From Deltaproteobacteria bacterium (GTDB taxonomy: Bacteria; Myxococcota_A; Polyangia; Polyangiales; Ga0077539): a stretch of DNA of 64,000 nucleotides. Under the pieces are notes generated by a model. That model had not been told where the DNA came from. It did no database searches and worked only from the letters and a program-made list of their open reading frames with translations. The stretch's first letter is position 1; the number at the start of each line of letters is the position of its first letter. The stretch is taken from NCBI GenBank assembly GCA_016218725.1, contig JACRDB010000066.1, positions 62,001 through 126,000 on the forward strand. Direction: 5' to 3'. A program made the position numbers and the translations under genes. Positions 43,338 through 51,621 of the stretch are shown here, one piece after another.

Positions 43338-44381
43338 ATGATCACGCTGGTCATCATCCTCGCGGTCTCGCTCCTTGTGATCATCCATGAGTTCGGCCAC
43401 TACCTGGTGGCCCGCGCCTTCGGAATGAGGGTGATCACCTACTCCATCGGCTTCGGCCCCTCGCTGGCGCGCTGGAGGCCCCGAGGGAGTGAGACCGTGT
43501 TCCAGGTCGCGGCGCTACCGATCCTGGCGTATGTGCACATCGCGGGGATGAACCCCCGGGACCCGGCGGACCCCAACGACCGGGGCAGCTACCAGAACGC
43601 CTCGGCGCTGGCGCGCTTCATGGTGCTCGCCGCGGGCCCCTTCGCGAACTACCTGGCCGCATGCGTGCTGCTCTTCCTGCGGCTGTGGCTCGGGGGCACC
43701 GAGGCCGACGTGCAGCGCCCCTGGATCGGGCGCGTGGAGCCTCGGTCGCCCGCCCAGGCCGCGGGCCTTCGCCCCGGGGACCTCATCCGTTCCATCGACG
43801 GCCAGCGCCTCGGCGAGTGGTCCGAGCTCCCACGCAGGGTGGCCGCGTCGCAGGGACGAACGCTGGAGGTGGTGGTGTCGCGCGGGGCTCAGGAGGTGAC
43901 CCTGCGCGTGACCCCGAGGCCCAACCCCCAGCGCCGCCAGGCCTGGCTCATCGGCGTGGCATCACGGATTCAGTACGTGCCCGTCAGCGTCTCCGACGCG
44001 GCGGCGGCTTCCCTCGTGCGCCCGGCGCAGCTCTGCGTGGCCAACGTGCGTGGGCTCTACCAGATGATCCGTGGACGGGAGAGGGTGCAGGTGATGGGCC
44101 CGGTGCTCATCGTGGCCGAGGCGTCGCGCGAGGCCGAGCACGGCTGGCGCGAGGCCGTGGCCACGCTCGCCCTGGTGTCCCTGGCCCTCTGCGTGATGAA
44201 CCTCATCCCGATCCCGGCCTTCGACGGCGGGCGCCTGGTGTTCCTGCTCTACGAGATGGTGCGCCGCCGCAAGGCGCCGCCCACGCTGGAGACCTACCTC
44301 GTGGCCTTCTCCATGGTGCTGGTGCTCGCCTTCGGCGCCGCCGTCACCGTGCACGACATCTACCTCGTCGTGAACCGCTGA
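43338..44381 (+). CDS. rseP: RseP/M50-family site-2 protease
   Basis: From ATG 43338 the 347-residue protein begins directly with a membrane helix holding the zinc motif VIIHEFGHYLVAR (H17, E18, H21). It has a PDZ domain at about 120-215 (RVEPRSPAQAAGLRPGDLIRSIDGQRL) and the late membrane motif NLIPIPAFDGGRL with the third zinc ligand. It cuts membrane-spanning regulators within the bilayer, as in sigma-E activation. The ECF sigma pair of this window lies 36 kb away, and no substrate is next to it. ATG 43323 is an alternative start. It is shorter than E. coli RseP because only one PDZ is present. Confidence 0.9.
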   Translation: MITLVIILAVSLLVIIHEFGHYLVARAFGMRVITYSIGFGPSLARWRPRGSETVFQVAALPILAYVHIAGMNPRDPADPNDRGSYQNASALARFMVLAAGPFANYLAACVLLFLRLWLGGTEADVQRPWIGRVEPRSPAQAAGLRPGDLIRSIDGQRLGEWSELPRRVAASQGRTLEVVVSRGAQEVTLRVTPRPNPQRRQAWLIGVASRIQYVPVSVSDAAAASLVRPAQLCVANVRGLYQMIRGRERVQVMGPVLIVAEASREAEHGWREAVATLALVSLALCVMNLIPIPAFDGGRLVFLLYEMVRRRKAPPTLETYLVAFSMVLVLAFGAAVTVHDIYLVVNR

Positions 44382-44390
44382 GCGGGGCTC

Positions 44391-47300
44391 TCAGGGGTTC
44401 ACGCCGAGCGCGCGCAGCCTCGCCTGGGCGCCCTGGTCGTTCGGGTTGCTCTGCAGGATCTGCCGGAAGCTCTGGATCGCCCCGCTGCGGTCCCCGGTGG
44501 ACAACTGCAGCGCCGCGAGGCGGTGGAGGTATCCCACGTTGCGGCCGTCGATACGCAGGGCCGTGCGGTACTCATTCAGGGCCGCCCGCGCGTCCCCGGT
44601 GCGCTCCATCATGTCCGCCAGGCGCGCGTGGGCCGGGGCCGAGCCCGGGTTCGCCCGCACCATGTTCGCCGCGAAGCCCCGGGCCTGCGCCCAGTCCCGA
44701 CGGCGAATGGCCTCCGCGAACATCTGCTCCGGCGGACCCTGCGGGATCGGCGCTTGTACCGCCGTGGCGGGCGCCCCGGGCCTCGGCGGAGCGACCGGCA
44801 CCACCGCGGGCTGCGTGGGCCTCACCGCAGGCGCCACCGCCACCGGGGTCCGCGGCGGAGCGACCACCGGAGTGGGTGCTGTGGGCGCAGGTGGAGGCGT
44901 GTGGGCGGTTGCCTGAGGATCCCGTACATGGATCACCGGTGTTGGGCTGCCCGCGTGGGACCGGACCGGCCGGGGCTCGCGGGGATCCGAGGGCGCCGAC
45001 GGCGGCTCGGGCTGCGCCGTCGGCGCGGGGTTCTGGGCGCGGACCGGGGAGGGCTGTGCCGGGGACGGTTGCGTGGGTGTAGGCTGCGCCTCGGGTTGTG
45101 ATGGCAGGGTCACCGGCGTGGGCGGCACCACCGTGAGGGTCGGGGGCGAAGCCGCCTCGGCAGCCTGGGCGCGGTGCCTTGCGTAGAAGAAGCTGCCGAT
45201 GCCCGCGACGGAGATCATCCCGAAGGCCGCGCCCGCCAGGAGGATCACCGGGAGGATCCCGATGCCCTTGGACGGTGGCCTCTGGGCGGGGGCCCAGCTC
45301 TGGGGGCCGTACCCCGGGGGCATGGTGTAGGGCGACGCCTGCATGGTGGGATAGCCCCCCGGAGGCATGGACGCCGTGGCGGGCATTGGTGCGGCGACCG
45401 CAGGGTGGTACGCGGGCTGGGCCCACCCCTGGGGACCGGGAATCCCGGCGCTCGGAGCTGGAGCGGGGATCGCCCCGCCGGTGATCACCTGCGGGGCCAG
45501 GTCCCCTGGTAGCGGCGGCACCGCGGTGCCACCGAGGGCCCCGGAGGGATCCAGGGGGTTGCCAAAGACCCGTGAGTCTTCATTGACCACGGTGTCCATC
45601 ATGTCGTCGTAGTCGAGGGGCTCGCGCCTGCCGGGCAGGGCGATATTGCCCGAGTGCTCCGCCGTCGCGGGAGGGGGGGCAGGAGGGCCGGACAGCGGGT
45701 CCTGGTTGACCACACTGGCGGCGTTGGCCGCGAGGGCCGCGGCGTCCAGCGCCGCCCCGTTGCTGTAGCCCATGAGCGTGGCGTGGGAGGTCCTTGGCGC
45801 GCCAGGAATGGGCACCACCCCCGGGAGCGTGCCTCGGGCCGGAGCGCCAGCGGGGAGCGGCGGGACCGAGGGCAGCTTCGGGCCCCACGGGCCCGGTGGG
45901 GACGCTTCGGGCGCGGCGGCCGCGGGCTGCTCGGCCATGCTGGAGCCCAGCTCCTGGACTGAGCTCACACGGGTGGGCGCCTCGGGGTCGTCGTCGTCAA
46001 AGGGGACCACCGCCAGCGGGGCCTCTGGCATGGCGTGGCCGTTGGCGCGCACCGGAGCCGCCGCAGGCGCCGCCGCCGCGAAGGCGATGCCCTGGGCGAC
46101 GCCCCCGCCGCCCCCGAAGGCACTCACCGGAGGCCCGGGAGGCGCCACCGGCGCGACCGGAGCCACCTGCTGCGGTGGCGTCGGCACCACCACCAGGTCC
46201 GCCAGGGCGTCCAGCTCGGACACGGGCCGGTCGGCCACCGCAGGAGGCGCGGGGACCGTGCTGCTCGTCGCGAGGGGCGCCGCCGGGGGTGGTGTGGCCC
46301 TGGCGCCCTTGAGGAGCGCCGCCGCGGGCGGCGGAGGCGGAGCCTTGGAGGCGCTGTGAGGCACCGGGGGCGGGGTCCCGCGCGCCGGCGCAGCGGAAGG
46401 CGCCACCACCGCCGTCTCCGGTGAGGGTCCACCCGTGGTGACTTCCACGGGCACATCGAAGTCGTCGGCGTCGTCGTCGACCGCGCCGGGCGCCGCGAGG
46501 GGAGCCGCGGCGGCAGGCGCCAATGCTTCGACAAGCGCAACACCCGCCGAGCCCGCTGGAGGGAGGCCCGGAGCCTCCGTGGCGGGCACCTCCGGCGCCT
46601 GCGCCAGGGGTTCGAACTGGCGCTCCAACTGCTGCGCAGAGAAGGGCCTCTCCCGAGGGTCCCGGGCCAGCAGCGAGGCCACCATGCGCCCCAGGGCCGT
46701 GGGTGCGCTCTCCGGGAGCGCGGGGGCGTCCGCCTCGCACTGCCTGCGGAGCGTGTCCGCCGCGTCCAACGGCGCGTAGGGAGGCGCCCCCGTGGCCAGC
46801 TCGTAGACCAGCGCCCCGAGGGAGTACAGGTCGCTCCGGAAGCTCACGAGCTTGCCCTGGATCGCCTCCGGCGCGGCGTAGCCCGGCTGCCCCGCGACCA
46901 CCCTGCCCTCGTCGTTACGGAAGAGGCGCCCGAGCGCGCCGTCCAGCACCTGCACGGCGCCCTGCGGCCCAAGAATGACGTGCCCCGGGCGCAGGTCCCG
47001 GTGGAGGATCCCCTGCTTGTGCAGCTCCGCCAGGGCCCCGGCCACCCGAGCCCCCACATACGCCGCCTCCGCGGGGGTAAAGCGCCGTCCCTGCGCCAGG
47101 AGCTCCTGGGCGCTGTGCCCTGGCAGGGCCGGGCGCACCATCCAGAGCACGTCGTCACTCTCCCCCGCGGCCAGCACCGGACACAGGTTCGGATGCCGGA
47201 TCGGCGCCAGCTTCAGGAACTCCCGGCGCACCCGCTGGCGCTCAGCAACGGCCGTAATGGCCGAAGTCCTCAGGAGCTTGACCATCACCGGCGCGTCGGT

Positions 47301-47417
47301 CTTGAGGTCCCGGCCTGGATAGAGGACGGAAATCGGACTGGTGGAGCGGGCTTCGCCGAGGCGGTAACGGCCCGTCAGCTCCTGGGGGATGGGACCCCCG
47401 GTCACTTCTGTGGTCAT
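44391..47417 (-). CDS. Kinase-fold protein, predicted pseudokinase, with TM helix and TPR tail
   Basis: From ATG 47417 the protein has 1008 residues. The N-terminal kinase-like domain (about 15-270) lacks a glycine loop. It has K47 (VMVKLL), an HRD at 139-141 in HRDLRPGH where the Asn that binds metal is replaced by His146, and DGA at 159-161 instead of DFG. Those changes predict little or no activity. A Pro/Ala-rich region of about 470 residues follows, then a membrane helix (GILPVILLAGAAFGMISVAGIG), another Pro-rich stretch and a C-terminal TPR set (LADMMERTGDARAALNEYRTALRI, AALQLSTGDRSGAIQSFRQIL). It probably acts as a scaffold or sensor. The frame beyond 47417 is not used. Confidence 0.75.
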   Translation of the reverse strand: MTTEVTGGPIPQELTGRYRLGEARSTSPISVLYPGRDLKTDAPVMVKLLRTSAITAVAERQRVRREFLKLAPIRHPNLCPVLAAGESDDVLWMVRPALPGHSAQELLAQGRRFTPAEAAYVGARVAGALAELHKQGILHRDLRPGHVILGPQGAVQVLDGALGRLFRNDEGRVVAGQPGYAAPEAIQGKLVSFRSDLYSLGALVYELATGAPPYAPLDAADTLRRQCEADAPALPESAPTALGRMVASLLARDPRERPFSAQQLERQFEPLAQAPEVPATEAPGLPPAGSAGVALVEALAPAAAAPLAAPGAVDDDADDFDVPVEVTTGGPSPETAVVAPSAAPARGTPPPVPHSASKAPPPPPAAALLKGARATPPPAAPLATSSTVPAPPAVADRPVSELDALADLVVVPTPPQQVAPVAPVAPPGPPVSAFGGGGGVAQGIAFAAAAPAAAPVRANGHAMPEAPLAVVPFDDDDPEAPTRVSSVQELGSSMAEQPAAAAPEASPPGPWGPKLPSVPPLPAGAPARGTLPGVVPIPGAPRTSHATLMGYSNGAALDAAALAANAASVVNQDPLSGPPAPPPATAEHSGNIALPGRREPLDYDDMMDTVVNEDSRVFGNPLDPSGALGGTAVPPLPGDLAPQVITGGAIPAPAPSAGIPGPQGWAQPAYHPAVAAPMPATASMPPGGYPTMQASPYTMPPGYGPQSWAPAQRPPSKGIGILPVILLAGAAFGMISVAGIGSFFYARHRAQAAEAASPPTLTVVPPTPVTLPSQPEAQPTPTQPSPAQPSPVRAQNPAPTAQPEPPSAPSDPREPRPVRSHAGSPTPVIHVRDPQATAHTPPPAPTAPTPVVAPPRTPVAVAPAVRPTQPAVVPVAPPRPGAPATAVQAPIPQGPPEQMFAEAIRRRDWAQARGFAANMVRANPGSAPAHARLADMMERTGDARAALNEYRTALRIDGRNVGYLHRLAALQLSTGDRSGAIQSFRQILQSNPNDQGAQARLRALGVNP

Positions 47418-47539
47418 GGGACGGCAGTACTCTAGCAGTGTTGGATGCCCCTGGGCAGTGTACCTTGGACGCATTTGGTCGCCACCCGGTCGCGAGGCGT
47501 CGGGAGCGCCTCGGGGCGGCGGTGGCGCGCCGAAGGGGG

Positions 47540-48241
47540 TCACTGCACGGTGAAGGGCATGGTGAACTCCTGGTGGCTGTAGGTGAAGGTGTACTGGTAG
47601 ATCCCGATCACACGCCCGCCCACCGCGATGGACATGGTCACCGGCGTCGCGCCGTTGTTGCACATGTCGTAGGCCACCATGCGCACCTGGTAGGTGCCCT
47701 GCGGGGGCTGTGGGCTCGACCAGTAGACGTTCTCCACCGTGGGCGGGGCGACGGAGCAAGCGGCGTTGGCGTCGTGGTCCAGGACACCCCCGGAGGAGCT
47801 CTGGCGGTGGCCGAAGTACACCTCCTCGCCCATGGGGTCCGTGACGTGCAGGTCGATGTCCGAGGAGGTCCCCCAGGCGGCGGTCACCTGGATGTTGCCA
47901 CCCTGGTAACCGCAGCCCTCGTCAATCACGCCGTTGCAGTTGTCATCGAGGCCGTTGCACTGCTCGGCGCTTCCCTGGACGCACTGGGTCTGGAGCACGG
48001 TCACGCCCTGGGGCACCGCCGCCGCCGCGGAGATGCGCGCGTTGAACGTGGGCACCGCCACCGTGGCCGTGGCCGTGGTGCTGGTGGTGGTGGCCACGGT
48101 GCTGGTGGTGTTCACCGCCACCGCCGAGCCCTGGGTGTTCACGCTGGCCCCGTACCCTCCCTGGGCGGTCACCAGGCAGCCGGAGGAGAGTGAGGCGCCC
48201 GCCAGGAGCGCCGCCAGGATGGTGCAATTTCCGGTCTTCAT
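47540..48241 (-). CDS. MopE-like/YfaP-type lipoprotein, copy A
   Basis: The 233-residue protein from ATG 48241 has GAGGA six bases upstream and lipobox SSGC-L (Cys near 22). A Thr/Ala-rich linker is followed by the motif QCNGLDDNCNGVIDEGC, which is the MopE-like copper-site repeat of myxobacterial surface proteins, and a C-terminal domain of about 115 residues: VTAAWGTSSDIDLHVTDPMGEEVYF, DHDANAAC, PPQGTYQVRMVAYD. This last part matches YfaP/DUF2135-type beta-sandwiches. Residue +2 is Val, so outer-membrane sorting is likely. It has a paralogue 0.1 kb upstream. The job may be metal or ligand binding at the cell surface. Confidence 0.75.
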   Translation of the reverse strand: MKTGNCTILAALLAGASLSSGCLVTAQGGYGASVNTQGSAVAVNTTSTVATTTSTTATATVAVPTFNARISAAAAVPQGVTVLQTQCVQGSAEQCNGLDDNCNGVIDEGCGYQGGNIQVTAAWGTSSDIDLHVTDPMGEEVYFGHRQSSSGGVLDHDANAACSVAPPTVENVYWSSPQPPQGTYQVRMVAYDMCNNGATPVTMSIAVGGRVIGIYQYTFTYSHQEFTMPFTVQ

Positions 48242-48362
48242 TGTGGTCCTCGTGTGTGGTCCTGTGGTCCGTCGGGAACAGCGGTCTCCCATGGCCGACG
48301 CCCCGGGACGGCCACCGGAACGTAGCGGCGCCGCGGCGTCGCGGTCAACGCCCTGGCCTCGG

Positions 48363-48986
48363 TCATTGCAGCACCAGGCTCAGCCCGTGCTCCTCCTGGC
48401 TGCGGGTGATGGTCACCCCCCAGGCCCCGACCACCCTCCCCCGGGCGGCCACGGTCAGGGTGACAGGCGTCGCCGAGGCCCCGCAGAGGTCCCCCGCGGT
48501 GAGCCTCACCCGGTAGCGCCCGCGAGGGAGCGACCGCGACGTCCAGCGCGCGCTCTCCACCGCGGGGAGGGTCCTGGCGCAGGCCCCGTTGGCATCCCGT
48601 AGGAGCTCCGCCCCGGAGGCCGTCCGACGGTGCCGGAAGGACAGCTCCTCGCCGCCGGGCTCGACCACCCGGAGGTCCAGGTCCGCCGCCGTGGCCCAGG
48701 AGGCCGTCACCATCATGGCGCTCGTCCCGGGCGCGCAGCCCTCGTCCAGGGCGCCGTCGCAGTTGTCGTCCACGCCGTTGCAGCGCTCGGCGTTGGAGGC
48801 GTGGCAGCGCTGGGCCACCGGCAGGAGCGCTCCGAGGTCCTCGACGCGCACCCCGGCGACCTCCACGGCATCGCCCTGGGACCCCCCGAGCCCCGCGGCG
48901 CTTGGGGGCACGACGCCCCTCGCCGTGGTGCACGCCACGAGGAGGAGGGGCCAGGCCCGGGGACGAAAGGAAGTACGGGACTCCAT
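48363..48986 (-). CDS. MopE-like/YfaP-type lipoprotein, copy B
   Basis: The 207-residue protein has a signal peptide with lipobox LLLVAC-T, the motif RCNGVDDNCDGALDEGC and a C-terminal YfaP-like domain (VTASWATAADLDLRVVEPGGEELSF, RHRRTASG, LPRGRYRVRLTAGD). It is a sister of copy A (same domain order, conserved spacing around the Cys motif), so the pair arose by local duplication, though divergence is large. The linker is shorter here. Residue +2 is Thr, predicting outer-membrane sorting. It is probably cotranscribed with copy A; the gap is 121 bases. Confidence 0.7.
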   Translation of the reverse strand: MESRTSFRPRAWPLLLVACTTARGVVPPSAAGLGGSQGDAVEVAGVRVEDLGALLPVAQRCHASNAERCNGVDDNCDGALDEGCAPGTSAMMVTASWATAADLDLRVVEPGGEELSFRHRRTASGAELLRDANGACARTLPAVESARWTSRSLPRGRYRVRLTAGDLCGASATPVTLTVAARGRVVGAWGVTITRSQEEHGLSLVLQ

Positions 48987-49049
48987 GGAGCGCGCGGTCT
49001 ATGAACCACCGTGGGGTTATACGCAGAACCCCGCCGGATCTTTCACGGC

Positions 49050-51527
49050 TCAGCCACCCACCGAGGACGACATGGCCACCAGCTCTCGCCGGGCCCTCTC
49101 GGCCGTCTCGGGGACCCGGGTCTGGCGCCGAAGGGCCAGCAGCGAGCCCCGATCGTTGAGGAGCCTCAAGGCCCGGAAGGCCATCTCCCGGCGGTTCTCG
49201 TCGGAGCCGAGGGCCGTCTCCCGCAGGAGCGCTCGGACCTCGTAGGGCCCGATCCCGAGGACGTGCTCCCAGCCGCTCCGAAGCCTGCCGGTGAGCTGCG
49301 CCTGGGCCCAGGTGAAGTGCTTCCCGGCGCGGGCCTGCTCGAGGATCCCCGCGGTCTCCACCCGGCGGAAGATCCTCCCGTCGGTGAACATCGGTCGGGT
49401 GATCGGCAGGAGGAGCCAGTTCTCCTGCGCCGTGGCCGCGTTGGGGTTGCTCCCGCGCGGCGCGAACTCATTCTGGAGCGTGCCCACCAGCTCGTCGTTG
49501 CTGACCAGCACGTCCACCAGGGCCCTCACGGCCCTCGGGTTGCCACCGAGCACCGTGGCCACCGCCGCCGCGAAGCGCACGTTGGGGTCCTGGGTCCCTG
49601 CCCCCAGGAGCGGCACCAGGAGGTCCGACAGGGTTTCGTCCGCCCCGAGCCCCGCGGCGATGGCCGCGGCCTTCATCAGGTCCGGGTTCACCCCCGGGCG
49701 GAGGTACGTCTGGATGAGCCTCGCGCCGATCTGCGGGGTGCTCCTCCCCCGGAGGGCCCAGACATAGTAGAGCCTCGCCTCCGCGGGGCGGGCGTTGTCC
49801 ATCGCGCGCGTGGCGATCTGCTCCACCGTGGCGTCGCTGGCCACGGCGGCCAGGGCGAAGCCCGCCTCCTCGCGCAGGCTCCGGCGGTCCTGCGGGTCGT
49901 CAATGATCCGGAAGAGGTCCGCGGACACCTGGTCATTGCCGCTCCAGGCGATCCCTCGGATGGCGTTGCGCCGCGCGATGAGCACCGTCTCGTCACGCAC
50001 GGTCTCCTCGGCCATGTTGAGGTTGGGCGGCCTGCGGAGCTGGGTGCGCACGCGGTTCATCCCCTCGGCGTTCCGCAGCGCGCAGACGGCCACCGCGGCG
50101 CCCTCCTGCGCGTCGGGCTGCGCCAGGAAGGGGACGAGCTGCGCGCCGATGGACGGGTCCCCCACCTGGGCCAGGGCCAGGAGCACCCCCGTACGGAAGA
50201 AATCCCCGCGAGGCGAGTGGGCGAACTCCAGGAGCGCCGCGCGGGCCCGCGCCGGGGCGCCCGGGATCTTCCGGATCTGGTCCAGGGCGAGCTTGGCGTC
50301 CTGGGTGCTGTTGGGGTCCTGGTGCTCGGGCATGGTGGCGTAGCGGGCGATCTCCACGAGGCCGTCCACCGCGCGCGCGTCGCCGATCTCGGCCAGGCCG
50401 AAGATGGCATCGCGCCGGGTCTGCTGGGCCGTCAGGTCCGTGCCCGTGGACGCCTGGAGGGCCTCGAAGAGCGCGTCGCCGGCGTCTGGATCGTGCACCT
50501 CGCGCAGCTCGTGGACGGCGAGCTTTCGGAGCTCCGCGTCCCGCACCGCGTGGATCACCACCCCGAGCCCCCGGGCCCCGGAGCTCTGGCCCAGGGCGCT
50601 CAGGATCCCGTTGCGCTCCTCGGTGTGGGCGCTCAAATACGCCACGATGGGGTCCTCGGCGCGGCGGTCCCCGGTGCGCCCGAGGCCGATGGCAGCCTCC
50701 CGGGCCGTGGGCGCCTGCGGGTCGCGGCTCAAGACCGCCAGGGCGTCCACCACGTCGGGCGTGGCCAGCTCCGCGAGGGAAAGCGCCGCCAGGTGCCGCG
50801 AGGGCCCATTGGTGGACACCGCGAGCTGCAGGAGCCGGTCCCTCCCGGCGAGGCGCGCCACCAGCGCGCGATCAAAGATCCGGCGCCCGTCCAGGCCGGT
50901 GACATCCTGGAGCTTGTTGGTCCCGAGGAGCCGCTGGACCGCGTCCCAGGCCCGAGGCTCCTGGAGCACCACCAGCGCCCAGGTCACATCCACCTGGTCC
51001 ACCTGCGGGTCGGTCAGCGGCAGCGCCGCCAGGAGCGCGCTGCGGGCCCCCTCGGCCGCGGGCAGCCCGAGCTCCGCGATCCCCAGGGCCGCCTCCGCGC
51101 GGGTCCTGCCGGTCTCCCGGAGGCCATCCATCAACATCGGCAGCGCCTGAGGGTCCTTGAGCGCCGCCAGCATCCTGCGGACCGGGAGCCGCACCCCGGG
51201 GTTCGGGTACCGGGCGTAGAGGTCTCGGAGCTGCCGGGCGGTCTCCTCTCGGGTCAGCTCGGTGTTGGCGACCAGCGCGGCCAGGGCGCGCCTCCCTTCG
51301 GCGGTCTGGGCCTCCAGGCGTTCTTCTTCCCGGGCGCTCTGGACGAGGTAGTAGCCCGTGGCGCCGCCGACACCCAGGACCGACACGATCAGGAGCCACC
51401 CCATGGGGGACACCCTCCGCCGGATCTGCCGGACGGCGTCCTCGTCGTTGCCCAGGGAGAGGCCACCCTTTACGGGTTCGTCGTCGGGGACGTCAGGGAC
51501 GTCGGGAAGGTCATCCAGGTCGCTCAT
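49050..51527 (-). CDS. Membrane-anchored HEAT-repeat protein
   Basis: The 825-residue protein starts at ATG 51527, with GGAGGA six bases upstream. The cytoplasmic N-terminus is acidic (residues 1-30); one membrane helix lies at about 42-62 (MGWLLIVSVLGVGGATGYYLV). The remaining ~750 residues are made of alpha-helical repeats of 30-40 residues, e.g. PTAREAAIGLGRTGDRRAEDPIVAYL, TRRDAIFGLAEIGDARAVDGLVEIA, RRSLREEAGFALAAVASDATVEQI. They match HEAT-like scaffold repeats. The topology places the solenoid in the periplasm. It may hold other envelope proteins together. The gene lies between the TonB-like and YfaP genes in the same leftward run. Confidence 0.7.
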   Translation of the reverse strand: MSDLDDLPDVPDVPDDEPVKGGLSLGNDEDAVRQIRRRVSPMGWLLIVSVLGVGGATGYYLVQSAREEERLEAQTAEGRRALAALVANTELTREETARQLRDLYARYPNPGVRLPVRRMLAALKDPQALPMLMDGLRETGRTRAEAALGIAELGLPAAEGARSALLAALPLTDPQVDQVDVTWALVVLQEPRAWDAVQRLLGTNKLQDVTGLDGRRIFDRALVARLAGRDRLLQLAVSTNGPSRHLAALSLAELATPDVVDALAVLSRDPQAPTAREAAIGLGRTGDRRAEDPIVAYLSAHTEERNGILSALGQSSGARGLGVVIHAVRDAELRKLAVHELREVHDPDAGDALFEALQASTGTDLTAQQTRRDAIFGLAEIGDARAVDGLVEIARYATMPEHQDPNSTQDAKLALDQIRKIPGAPARARAALLEFAHSPRGDFFRTGVLLALAQVGDPSIGAQLVPFLAQPDAQEGAAVAVCALRNAEGMNRVRTQLRRPPNLNMAEETVRDETVLIARRNAIRGIAWSGNDQVSADLFRIIDDPQDRRSLREEAGFALAAVASDATVEQIATRAMDNARPAEARLYYVWALRGRSTPQIGARLIQTYLRPGVNPDLMKAAAIAAGLGADETLSDLLVPLLGAGTQDPNVRFAAAVATVLGGNPRAVRALVDVLVSNDELVGTLQNEFAPRGSNPNAATAQENWLLLPITRPMFTDGRIFRRVETAGILEQARAGKHFTWAQAQLTGRLRSGWEHVLGIGPYEVRALLRETALGSDENRREMAFRALRLLNDRGSLLALRRQTRVPETAERARRELVAMSSSVGG

Positions 51528-51533
51528 CGGTGG

Positions 51534-51539
51534 TCCTCC
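51534..51539 (-). promoter_or_regulatory. Ribosome binding site for the HEAT-repeat gene
   Basis: GGAGGA (minus strand) lies six bases before ATG 51527. It decides this start over the open frame further upstream. Confidence 0.6.
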
Positions 51540-51621
51540 GGCGGCGCCCGCTGGGCGCCCACGTCGGCCGCGGACTCTAGACCAGCCCTCCGGGGAAAGC
51601 CAAGCACCCCGGACCGAGGTT

